Below, piece by piece: positions 6,714 through 11,825 of a stretch of DNA of 11,825 bases. Location: NCBI GenBank assembly GCA_023430325.1, contig JAEZAU010000007.1:1-11825 (forward strand), given 5' to 3'. How positions within the stretch are numbered: the stretch's first letter is position 1; the number at the start of each line of letters is the position of its first letter. The notes under the pieces were generated by a model, which saw only the letters and a list, made by a program, of their open reading frames with translations, was not told where the DNA came from and ran no database searches. The stretch is from Bacteroidota bacterium. GTDB taxonomy: Bacteria > Bacteroidota > Bacteroidia > Flavobacteriales_F > PHOS-HE28. Both the position numbers and the translations under genes were made by a program.

Positions 6714-7156
6714 CACTTGAAAGCTTCTATGGTGATCTTGATCGGCACCACTACCGGCGGCAGGCAGGTGCGATCGTTGCACACCATGTATTCAACTTCT
6801 CCTTCCACTGCGAAAGATCCCTTGGTGATGGATCGGATCGTCATGGTGAAGACCGGTTCGCCTGAGTGATGCCGCACGATCGTCTGGAAATTGGGATCGA
6901 ACTCTTCCACCGGCTCGGGTTCCTGCAAGGGCTTCAACACTTCGTACCGATCGCTTTCCTTGAATCGGAACACGGTCGGCAACGGCCCATCCTCATTGGG
7001 CAGCGTGGTGGCATAGATGTGCCAGCCAGGTTCCACCATGGCGGTGATCTTCAGTTCCACGAGACCTTTGTCTCCCGGCAGGGACGCGAATTTCCACTTC
7101 ACGGGAGATGAGAGGGGAAGACCAGCCAGAAGTGCAAGAAGTGTCAACAGGATCAT
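6713..7156 (-). CDS. stand-alone DsbD N-terminal-domain (nDsbD) periplasmic protein
   Basis: This 147-residue protein has a short signal peptide (MILLTLLALLAGLPLSS) followed by a single nDsbD-like immunoglobulin-fold domain. Family signatures are EPGWHIYATTLP near residues 42-53 and YMVCNDRTCLPP at 123-134. Cys126 and Cys131 match the redox pair of nDsbD, and the same motif recurs in the DsbD encoded next. The probable role is a periplasmic thiol carrier working with, or taking electrons from, that DsbD. This is inferred from the 1-nt overlap and shared domain, not shown. The ATG at 7154-7156 is well placed, 16 nt after a TAACTTTG promoter box. It is the first gene of the dsbD unit. Confidence 0.85.
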   Translation of the reverse strand: MILLTLLALLAGLPLSSPVKWKFASLPGDKGLVELKITAMVEPGWHIYATTLPNEDGPLPTVFRFKESDRYEVLKPLQEPEPVEEFDPNFQTIVRHHSGEPVFTMTIRSITKGSFAVEGEVEYMVCNDRTCLPPVVVPIKITIEAFK

Positions 7157-7172
7157 GGCCGTGGTGGTAGCA

Positions 7173-7180
7173 CAAAGTTA
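7173..7180 (-). promoter_or_regulatory. Bacteroidota -7 box (TAACTTTG) for the nDsbD-dsbD unit
   Basis: On the minus strand, TAACTTTG matches TAnnTTTG exactly and lies 16 nt before the ATG at 7156, implying a leader of about 10 nt. The nearest TTG upstream is 22 nt away rather than the usual 19, so only the -7 element is well supported. Confidence 0.5.
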
Positions 7181-7249
7181 ACCAAGGTGGTATTCTGCCA
7201 CCCAAGTCGCTCGCCCGATCCTTGTGATCCTAAGCGGATCGGCAGGTGA

Positions 7250-7540
7250 CTACGGAATATCGATGCTCACTACGCGCGAAACAGGTATGGACATGCCGTA
7301 TTTCAGCACGATGTTGTCCGGATCATATGCCCAGATAGTGGTCTCCACGGCCTTTACACCTTCAGAATCCTCGAAGATGATGCGGCATTTACCGTGTTCT
7401 GTGTTGCCCAACCGCGCGGCCTCATGCATCCGCTCCATTATCCGGCGCCTCTCATGTTCGCTCAAAAGCAGCGGCTGGCGCGGAAAACGTAGCATTGCGA
7501 TCTCTTCCTTGGGAATGAGTGTGGCAGTGATCACAGGCAT
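7250..7540 (-). CDS. small conserved hypothetical protein
   Basis: The product has 96 residues, with no signal peptide, membrane segment or cysteine cluster. A helical, arginine- and glutamate-rich first half (SEHERRRIMERMHEAARLG) is followed by a beta-rich half (GKCRIIFEDSEG, VETTIWAYD, NIVLKYGMSIPVSRVVSIDI). The second half looks like a small beta-barrel, perhaps Sm-like or a nucleic-acid/ligand-binding fold, but this is a guess from pattern alone. I think similar short proteins with this EHGKC...VETTIWA...IPV order occur in other Bacteroidota. The ATG at 7538-7540 is used here; the ATG at codon 16 (MLRFPRQPLLL) is a plausible shorter start. It stands 93 bp before the nDsbD gene, which has its own promoter box. 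Confidence 0.7.
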   Translation of the reverse strand: MPVITATLIPKEEIAMLRFPRQPLLLSEHERRRIMERMHEAARLGNTEHGKCRIIFEDSEGVKAVETTIWAYDPDNIVLKYGMSIPVSRVVSIDIP

Positions 7541-7739
7541 GGCTTTGTAGTATTGGGACGCATGAATATAATATCATCTTCGATCGGATAGTCCTATTGT
7601 TCATGGATTTTCATATTTCCCGCTCATGCCTACTGTTGCAGAAAGACCTTTATCCCTGTCACGGAACCGCTGACCCTTGTAGTCCTGCTTCAGCCTCCTG
7701 CCACTCCAATCTTGCGATCATTAACATCTTCCTATTTAT

Positions 7740-7778
7740 ATCGCCTTGGTGAAAGGCGATCCGGCTTGCAGGCCGATC
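7740..7778. other. two overlapping, mutually exclusive hairpins upstream of the methyltransferase gene
   Basis: ATCGCCTT (7740-7747) pairs perfectly with AAGGCGAT (7753-7760) around a 5-nt loop. GATC (7758-7761) plus GGC (7763-7765) pair with GCC plus GATC (7772-7778), with one bulged C. The two structures share bases 7758-7760, so they cannot form together. They lie just 5' of the predicted -7 box, so they would act as DNA sites rather than in the transcript unless a promoter lies further upstream. Confidence 0.45.
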
Positions 7779-7779
7779 C

Positions 7780-7787
7780 TAGCTTTG
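7780..7787 (+). promoter_or_regulatory. candidate -7 box (TAGCTTTG) for the methyltransferase gene
   Basis: TAGCTTTG matches TAnnTTTG exactly and lies 21 nt before the ATG at 7809. No TTG sits at the expected 19-nt distance; the nearest is 11 nt upstream (7766-7768). Support therefore comes from the -7 match and its position only. Confidence 0.45.
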
Positions 7788-7808
7788 CATAAGAACAAAT
7801 GCGCGGTG

Positions 7809-8597
7809 ATGAGCGAGCATCTTAGGCAGATCGGCAGTTATCTCGGCCATCTGGTGAAGTCACGTACACGGCACGGTGTGCACAGTCCGTTCGTGTATGA
7901 GCTCATCTCCCAGGTATTGCGCCCAAGCGATCCTGTAGAAAAGGCTGCACCCTTAGAGCGGCTGCGGGAAGATCTCATGCGTAGCGCTCAGACCATTCGT
8001 GTCAACGACCTGGGCGCCGGATCGAAGATGTTCGATCTGCCCATCCGCCGTGTCTCCGATATAGCCCGCAACTCGGCCAAACAGCCCAAGCATGCGCAGA
8101 TGTTGTTCCGGCTGGCGCGTTATTTCAGGCCTGCCGAAGTGGTGGAACTGGGTACTTCGTTCGGTATCTCCACGCTCTACATGGCCCTTGGTGCAGATGA
8201 AGGGCGGGTGCACACCATAGAAGGCTGCCCGCAGACGGCACGCATCGCCCAGCATCACTTTGAACTGCTCGATCGCAAGAACATCGTTCCGGTGTTGGGT
8301 AGTTTCCGTGTTCGGTTGCCTGAGGTGCTGCAGAAGATCGGCCGGCTGGACATGGCCTTCATTGATGGACACCACGCGAAGGAACCCACGCTCGATTATT
8401 TCAAGCAGTGCCTTGGCCGGTCCCATAATGACACAGTGATCGTGCTCGATGATATCCACTGGAGCAAGGGCATGGAAGCGGCGTGGGAAGAGATAAAGGC
8501 CATGCCGGAGGTAACTGTCACCATCGATATCTACCAGATGGGGATCGTCTTCCTGCGGAAGGAACAGAGCAAAGAGCATTTCGTACTGCGGTACTGA
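7809..8597 (+). CDS. class I SAM-dependent methyltransferase
   Basis: The 262-residue cytoplasmic protein has a helical N terminus with RHGVHSPFVYELIS at 21-34, a feature of a Bacteroidota methyltransferase group. A Rossmann-like SAM-binding domain follows. Motif I is VVELGTSFGISTLYMA (111-126), the acidic strand-2 end is VHTIEG (134-139), FIDGHH lies at 185-190 and VLDDIHWSKGMEAAW at 212-226. The ELGTSFG...FIDG...LDDI order resembles O-methyltransferases of the COMT-like class, but the substrate cannot be read from sequence. The frame opens earlier at TTG 7746, but ATG 7809 lies just past a TAGCTTTG box and gives a natural N terminus. The stop is 20 bp before the cobalamin adenosyltransferase gene, so the two are probably co-transcribed. 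Confidence 0.85.
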   Translation: MSEHLRQIGSYLGHLVKSRTRHGVHSPFVYELISQVLRPSDPVEKAAPLERLREDLMRSAQTIRVNDLGAGSKMFDLPIRRVSDIARNSAKQPKHAQMLFRLARYFRPAEVVELGTSFGISTLYMALGADEGRVHTIEGCPQTARIAQHHFELLDRKNIVPVLGSFRVRLPEVLQKIGRLDMAFIDGHHAKEPTLDYFKQCLGRSHNDTVIVLDDIHWSKGMEAAWEEIKAMPEVTVTIDIYQMGIVFLRKEQSKEHFVLRY

Positions 8598-8617
8598 AGT
8601 GCGCCCATCTTTGCGCC

Positions 8618-9172
8618 ATGAAGATCTATACCCGCACCGGTGACAAGGGAGATACAGGTCTGCTCGGTGGCGCACGTGTGCCCAAGAACGATCCGCGGAT
8701 CGAAGCGTACGGGACCGTTGATGAACTGAACAGCCACGTGGGGATGTTGCGCGATCTGTGCGCTGCGCATCACACCGATCTGCTGATCGATATCCAGAAC
8801 ATGCTCTTTGCGATCGGCTCGCGTCTCGCCTCGCGTAATGATGCCGAAGCCGATAAGTTCAAGGTTCCACAGATCACCGAAGCACATATCACCGCATTGG
8901 AAACGGCCATGGACCGCATGGATGCCGACCTGGAGCCCATGCGCAACTTCATTCTGCCGGGCGGTCATCCCGCCATTTCGCAGGCCCATATCTGCCGCAC
9001 CGTATGCCGCAGGGCCGAACGGCGTGTCATCGATCTGGCCTCCGCTGGCAACGAGACCCCCCCGATCGTGATCCGATACCTCAACCGTCTCAGCGATCTT
9101 TTCTTCATGCTGGCGCGCCATCTGGGCCAATTGCTCCAAGCCGCGGAGATCCCCTGGAAGCCCGATCGCTGA
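8618..9172 (+). CDS. PduO-type cob(I)alamin adenosyltransferase
   Basis: This enzyme transfers the adenosyl group of ATP to cob(I)alamin, making adenosylcobalamin for enzymes such as methylmalonyl-CoA mutase. The 184-residue product has the PduO/MMAB family length and motifs: TRTGDKGDTGLLGG near the N terminus (5-18) for ATP binding, YGTVDELNSHVG (31-42), NFILPGG (110-116), CRRAERRV (130-137) and RYLNRLSDLFFMLAR (153-167). The last two contain the conserved arginines and the asparagine of the active site. The reading frame extends upstream into the methyltransferase gene, but family similarity begins at ATG 8618. A CATCTTTG box (8606-8613), one base from TAnnTTTG, lies just before the start and might give a near-leaderless internal transcript. 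No corrinoid synthesis gene is nearby, so salvage or assimilation is likely. Confidence 0.92.
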   Translation: MKIYTRTGDKGDTGLLGGARVPKNDPRIEAYGTVDELNSHVGMLRDLCAAHHTDLLIDIQNMLFAIGSRLASRNDAEADKFKVPQITEAHITALETAMDRMDADLEPMRNFILPGGHPAISQAHICRTVCRRAERRVIDLASAGNETPPIVIRYLNRLSDLFFMLARHLGQLLQAAEIPWKPDR

Positions 9173-9215
9173 AGCTTTCGCCCATCGCGATTTTTCAACC
9201 GTATTGGCACAGGTC

Positions 9216-9245
9216 TTGAACGGATGGGGCAGCGACATATATTTG
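9216..9245 (+). promoter_or_regulatory. complete Bacteroidota promoter (TTG-N19-TATATTTG) for the DUF2795 gene
   Basis: TTG at 9216-9218 is followed after exactly 19 nt by TATATTTG (9238-9245), a full match to the Bacteroidota sigma consensus TTG-N19-TAnnTTTG. Transcription should begin near 9252, giving a leader of about 28 nt before ATG 9280 with no Shine-Dalgarno sequence. This is the best promoter in the window. Confidence 0.75.
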
Positions 9246-9279
9246 CGCCCGTTTCACGGAACCCACCCGGCATTCGGCC

Positions 9280-9501
9280 ATGTACTGGACACTAGAACTT
9301 GCCTCCTATCTTGAAGATGCGCCCTGGCCGGCGACAAAGGATGAATTGATCGATTTCGCCATGCGCACAGGCGCACCGCTTGAAGTTGTGGAGAACCTGC
9401 AGGCCATCGAAGATGATGAAGAGGTCTTCGAAAGCATCGAGGACATCTGGCCAGATTATCCTTCCAAGGAGGATTTCTTCTTCAACGAGGACGAATACTG
9501 A
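9280..9501 (+). CDS. DUF2795 domain-containing small acidic protein
   Basis: This 73-residue protein is strongly acidic, with no signal peptide or membrane segment. The first part (MYWTLELASYLEDAPWPATKDE) leads into a helical DUF2795-like segment (ELIDFAMRTGAPLEVVENLQAIEDD). An acidic tail follows, with SIEDIWPDYPSKEDFFFNEDEY. I recognise this sequence as a small protein strongly conserved across Bacteroidota, but its function is unknown. It forms its own unit: a complete TTG-N19-TATATTTG promoter lies upstream and a strong hairpin/T-tract terminator 21 bp past the stop. That arrangement suggests steady, possibly high expression. Repeat copy D follows the terminator, and secA lies beyond it. 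Confidence 0.88.
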   Translation: MYWTLELASYLEDAPWPATKDELIDFAMRTGAPLEVVENLQAIEDDEEVFESIEDIWPDYPSKEDFFFNEDEY

Positions 9502-9522
9502 AAGCGCTTCATCGCATTTTCC

Positions 9523-9556
9523 ACCCCTGTCGCACATGGCAGGGGTTCTTCTTTTT
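9523..9556 (+). terminator. rho-independent terminator of the DUF2795 gene
   Basis: ACCCCTGTC (9523-9531) pairs with GGCAGGGGT (9538-9546), a 9-bp stem with one G-U pair and a 6-nt loop. It is followed directly by TTCTTCTTTTT (9546-9556). This is a textbook intrinsic terminator 21 bp after the stop codon. Its tail GGTTCTTCTTTTT is identical to the tract that precedes repeat copy B. Confidence 0.88.
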
Positions 9557-9560
9557 ATCG

Positions 9561-9706
9561 GGGTGTGTCCCTGCGGGCCGGGTGCTCCGCTGTGGCCGGC
9601 TCGTGCTGGCGGCCAAGGCTGGCGCTGCGGGGTCACTGCGTGCCTCCTCGCCTGCCGCCCTGGCAACGCCATCACATCACCGGGCCGCCGCTGCGCCCCC
9701 TCACAC
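9561..9706 (+). repeat. GGGTGTG...TCACAC repeat, copy D (divergent)
   Basis: This GC-rich 146-bp element begins GGGTGTGTCCCTGCGGG four bases after the terminator T-tract and ends CCCCTCACAC at 9706. The interior differs from copies A and C, and is full of GC-rich potential stems. The 3' border CCCTCACACAGATC differs by one base from copy C's CCCTCACGCAGATC, and the 5' border differs from GGGCGTG at the matching position. That paired change, the same size range and the same orientation relative to the preceding gene are why I place it in the family. It contains no convincing gene. Confidence 0.6.
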
Positions 9707-9715
9707 AGATCCGAC

Positions 9716-9798
9716 CAGATGATCATATGTTCAACGCGCAATGCATCATCATCCGAGTCAGATGATCATCTGATCATATCTGATCGATTTCCGCCGAT
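9716..9798. repeat. GATC-rich palindrome cluster upstream of secA
   Basis: A perfect 16-bp palindrome, TCAGATGATCATCTGA, lies at 9758-9773. CAGATGATCATATG at 9716-9729 matches its core with one change. CTGATCATATCTGATCGAT follows at about 9770-9788, repeating the same units in a shifted phase, and another GATCTG ends the cluster. The centre of each unit is GATC. The cluster lies between repeat copy D and the secA promoter, so it could be an operator or protein-binding region, but no regulator can be named. Confidence 0.5.
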
Positions 9799-9823
9799 CT
9801 GTCAGTACCGTTCTGCGGTCCAA

Positions 9824-9853
9824 TTCCTGCTCAGAGGCTACCCCATACCTTTG
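9824..9853 (+). promoter_or_regulatory. probable secA promoter (TTC-N19-TACCTTTG)
   Basis: TACCTTTG (9846-9853) fits TAnnTTTG exactly. The bases 19 nt upstream are TTC (9824-9826), one off the TTG consensus. Initiation near 9860 would give a leader of about 44 nt before ATG 9904. Confidence 0.55.
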
Positions 9854-9903
9854 CAGGCCTTATAAAAAGCACACACGCCCGCGCGTGATCTTTCAATAGC
9901 AAC

Positions 9904-11825
9904 ATGATCGGTTCCCTTTCCAAGGCCCTCAAGGGCATCTTCGGCGACAAAGTCCAGCGCGATCTCAAGGAAGTACGTCCACTGGTGGATCGCACCAAGG
10001 AGGAATTCGCAAAACTGCCCGGCCTCAGCCATGATGAGCTCCGCGCCCGATCTGCAGCCTTGAAGGCCCGCGTGGCAGAACGTACCCGATCCACAGATGA
10101 AAAGGTAGCGGCGCTTCGCAAAGAGATCGAGGATGATCCGAGAATGGACATCACCGAGCGTGAACAACGTTATGAGCAGATCGACAAACTGCTCGCCGAC
10201 AGCCTAACGGAGATCGAAGAAGTATTGGAGGAGATCCTTCCTGAAGCTTTCGCGGTAGTAAAGGAAACGGCGCGGCGCTTCAAGGAGAACAGTGAGTTGC
10301 GTGTCACCGCCACCGATCTCGACAGGGAACTCGCCATCAAACGGCCCGATGCCATCCGCATCGAAGATGGTAAGGCCGTTTGGAAGAACACCTGGATCGC
10401 TGCCGGTAATCCGGTGACATGGGACATGGTGCATTACGATGTGCAGCTGATCGGTGGTGTGGCCCTGCACAAAGGGAAGATCGCCGAAATGAGCACCGGT
10501 GAAGGTAAGACGCTGGTGAGCACCCTGCCGGTCTTCCTCAATGCGCTGGCCGGGCGCGGCGTGCACCTGGTTACGGTGAATGATTATCTGGCCAAACGTG
10601 ATGCCGAGTGGATGGGACCCATCCATGAGTTCCATGGCCTGCGGGTGGATTGCATAGACAAGCACCAGCCGAACAGCCCCGAGCGCCGCAATGCCTACAT
10701 GGCCGACATTACTTACGGCACCAACAACGAATTCGGCTTCGATTACCTGCGCGATAACATGGCGCATACCCCATCGGCCCTGGTGCAGCGCAAACATCAT
10801 TTCGCCATCGTGGACGAAGTGGACAGCGTGTTGATAGATGATGCGCGAACTCCATTGATCATCAGTGGACCCACACCGAAAGGGGAGATCCACCAGTTCG
10901 ATGAATACAAACCACGGATCGAAAGACTCTATTCAGCACAACGCCAATTGGTCACCAAACTCCTTTCCGAAGCAAAGGAGAATTTGAAGGGCCTGGCCGA
11001 CGGAAGCGCCTCGAAGGACCAACTGGAGAAAGGCGGCATGGCGCTATTGCGCGCCCATCGCGGACTTCCGAAGAACAACGCCCTCATCAAATTCCTCAGT
11101 GAACCGGGCGTGCGCGCGCACCTGCAGAAGACCGAGAATTTCTACCTGCAGGATCAGGGCAAGGAAATGCCGAAGGTTGATGCCGAATTGTATTTCACCA
11201 TCGATGAGAAACAACACGGCATCGAGCTAACTGAAAAAGGTGTCGATCTGATCAGTGGTGATGTGAACGATCCCACTTTCTTCATCATGCCCGATGTGGG
11301 CGGTTCCATCGCGGAGATAGAAAAGAGCGGAGCTGCCACGGAGGAAAAGGCTCGCCGGAAAGATGAGCTTCTGCGTGATTTCGGCATCAAGAGCGAACGC
11401 ATCCACACGGTAAACCAATTGATCCGCGCGTACGCTCTTTATGAGAAGGACGTGGAGTACGTGGTGATGGACGGCAAGGTGAAGATCGTGGATGAACAGA
11501 CGGGTCGTATCCTGGAGGGTCGTCGTTACAGCGACGGTCTGCACCAGGCGATCGAGAGCAAGGAGAAGGTGAAGGTCGAAGCTGCCACCCAGACCTACGC
11601 CACCATCACGCTGCAGAACTACTTCCGCATGTACCACAAGCTCGCGGGCATGACGGGCACCGCCGAGACCGAAGCCCAGGAACTCTGGAACATCTACAAG
11701 CTGGATGTGATGGTGATCCCCACCAACCGTCCCGTGGTGCGAAATGATCATGAGGATATGGTCTTCAAGACCAAGCGCGAGAAATACAACGCAGTGATCG
11801 AAGAGATCGAGAACCTTCGTAAGGC
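9904..11825 (+). CDS. secA: preprotein translocase subunit SecA, N-terminal 640 residues; 3' end outside window
   Basis: SecA is the ATPase motor that pushes unfolded preproteins through SecYEG. The frame is open from ATG 9904 to the window edge. Motor domain 1 has Walker A MSTGEGKT at 196-203, VTVNDYLAKRDAEW at 224-237, DITYGTNNEFGFDYLRDNMA at 268-287 and Walker B region VDEVDSVLIDDARTPLIISG at 303-322. The preprotein-binding domain follows, with its return at VMDGKVKIVDEQTGRILEGRR (521-541), then MTGTAETEAQE at 583-593. Walker A lies about 90 residues later than in E. coli SecA because of charged helical insertions at about 60-110 and a further insert at 130-172. A long helical insert also sits in the preprotein-binding domain (about 335-400). 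These are usual for Bacteroidota SecA, which is near 1,100 residues long. The second motor domain and C terminus are not in the window. Confidence 0.95.
   Translation, partial: MIGSLSKALKGIFGDKVQRDLKEVRPLVDRTKEEFAKLPGLSHDELRARSAALKARVAERTRSTDEKVAALRKEIEDDPRMDITEREQRYEQIDKLLADSLTEIEEVLEEILPEAFAVVKETARRFKENSELRVTATDLDRELAIKRPDAIRIEDGKAVWKNTWIAAGNPVTWDMVHYDVQLIGGVALHKGKIAEMSTGEGKTLVSTLPVFLNALAGRGVHLVTVNDYLAKRDAEWMGPIHEFHGLRVDCIDKHQPNSPERRNAYMADITYGTNNEFGFDYLRDNMAHTPSALVQRKHHFAIVDEVDSVLIDDARTPLIISGPTPKGEIHQFDEYKPRIERLYSAQRQLVTKLLSEAKENLKGLADGSASKDQLEKGGMALLRAHRGLPKNNALIKFLSEPGVRAHLQKTENFYLQDQGKEMPKVDAELYFTIDEKQHGIELTEKGVDLISGDVNDPTFFIMPDVGGSIAEIEKSGAATEEKARRKDELLRDFGIKSERIHTVNQLIRAYALYEKDVEYVVMDGKVKIVDEQTGRILEGRRYSDGLHQAIESKEKVKVEAATQTYATITLQNYFRMYHKLAGMTGTAETEAQELWNIYKLDVMVIPTNRPVVRNDHEDMVFKTKREKYNAVIEEIENLRK

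Larger units (their letters stand above)
7541..7808. other. divergent intergenic region
   Basis: This gap of 268 bp lies between the gene at 7250-7540 and the methyltransferase. It is more AT-rich than its surroundings, as expected of a divergent regulatory region. It holds two overlapping hairpins (7740-7778) and a TAGCTTTG box (7780-7787) for the + strand. I see no TAnnTTTG box facing the minus-strand gene, no RNA gene and no convincing small ORF. Confidence 0.5.

Noticed and set aside
7604..7717. 38-codon open stretch on the minus strand (DYKGQRFRDRDKGLSATVG) that might be a gene remnant
   Set aside because: It has no usable start, is bounded by stops on both sides, and shows no recognisable homology. 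Too short to call a pseudogene.
7603..7752. 49-codon + strand ORF in the divergent intergenic region
   Set aside because: It has no promoter or family resemblance, its Cys/Ser-rich composition looks random, and it ends inside the hairpin. Not supported as a gene.
7953..9238. Two long minus-strand frames opposite the methyltransferase and adenosyltransferase genes (7953-8675 and 8531-9238)
   Set aside because: The + strand genes carry complete family motifs. The antisense translations are composition artefacts.
264..9706. CRISPR array or insertion sequence as explanation of the repeats
   Set aside because: The copies are kilobases apart, differ in length and interior, have no regular spacers, encode no transposase and show no clear target-site duplication.
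9292..9741. 149-codon minus-strand frame over the DUF2795 gene and repeat copy D
   Set aside because: It reads through a terminator and a GC-rich repeat opposite a well-conserved gene.
9716..9798. Possible replication origin because of clustered GATC palindromes in AT-richer DNA
   Set aside because: There are no DnaA boxes or AT-rich unwinding element, and no dnaA/dnaN/gidA context. GATC is frequent throughout the window.
1..11825. tRNA, rRNA or known riboswitch genes, including a cobalamin riboswitch before the adenosyltransferase
   Set aside because: No cloverleaf, rRNA block or B12-box-like sequence was seen. Only 20 bp separate the adenosyltransferase from the gene upstream.

Overview
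The window looks like ordinary chromosome from a Bacteroidota bacterium of middling GC content, probably Flavobacteriales-like. Four things support this. Starts lack Shine-Dalgarno sequences. Bacteroidota-type promoters occur (TTG-N19-TAnnTTTG, complete at 9216-9245, with TAnnTTTG boxes before three other genes). SecA carries the long N-terminal insertions seen in this phylum. A small DUF2795 protein ends in the phylum-typical FFFNEDEY. No transposase, phage gene, CRISPR array, tRNA or rRNA was found.

Layout. At 1-251 lies the 3' end of malQ (4-alpha-glucanotransferase) on the + strand. It converges on a long minus-strand block (7540 to 358). Read in transcription order, that block holds a small conserved hypothetical (7250-7540), a stand-alone DsbD N-terminal-domain protein, full-length dsbD (overlapping it by 1 nt), gmhA, comM/yifB, a secreted YwqK-like/TonB-C protein, a two-helix membrane protein and a small helical protein. 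After a 268-bp divergent intergenic region, the + strand carries a class I SAM methyltransferase, a PduO-type cob(I)alamin adenosyltransferase, the DUF2795 protein, and secA, which runs off the window end. The themes are envelope thiol redox (two nDsbD modules plus DsbD), heptose supply for LPS (GmhA), DNA uptake/recombination (ComM), cobalamin activation and protein export (SecA).

The most interesting signal is non-coding. Four copies of one repeat family (264-370, 1441-1487, 4491-4642, 9561-9706) sit in intergenic space. Every copy has its GGGYGTG end facing the 3' end of the gene upstream, and a short T-rich tract comes just before that end. The two ends can pair, and in the fourth copy both ends have changed in a compensatory way (GGGCGTG/CACGC becomes GGGTGTG/CACAC). 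Copy C carries a second palindromic repeat in its apical loop. Similar GGGCGTGCC-type repeats are, as I recall, common in Bacteroidota genomes, so the family may be known even if its role is not.

A second genome-scale signal is a strong excess of GATC: about 190 sites by hand count against about 46 expected by chance. They occur in coding and non-coding DNA and in all frames, but not inside the three longer repeat copies. A GATC-rich palindromic cluster lies just upstream of the secA promoter.
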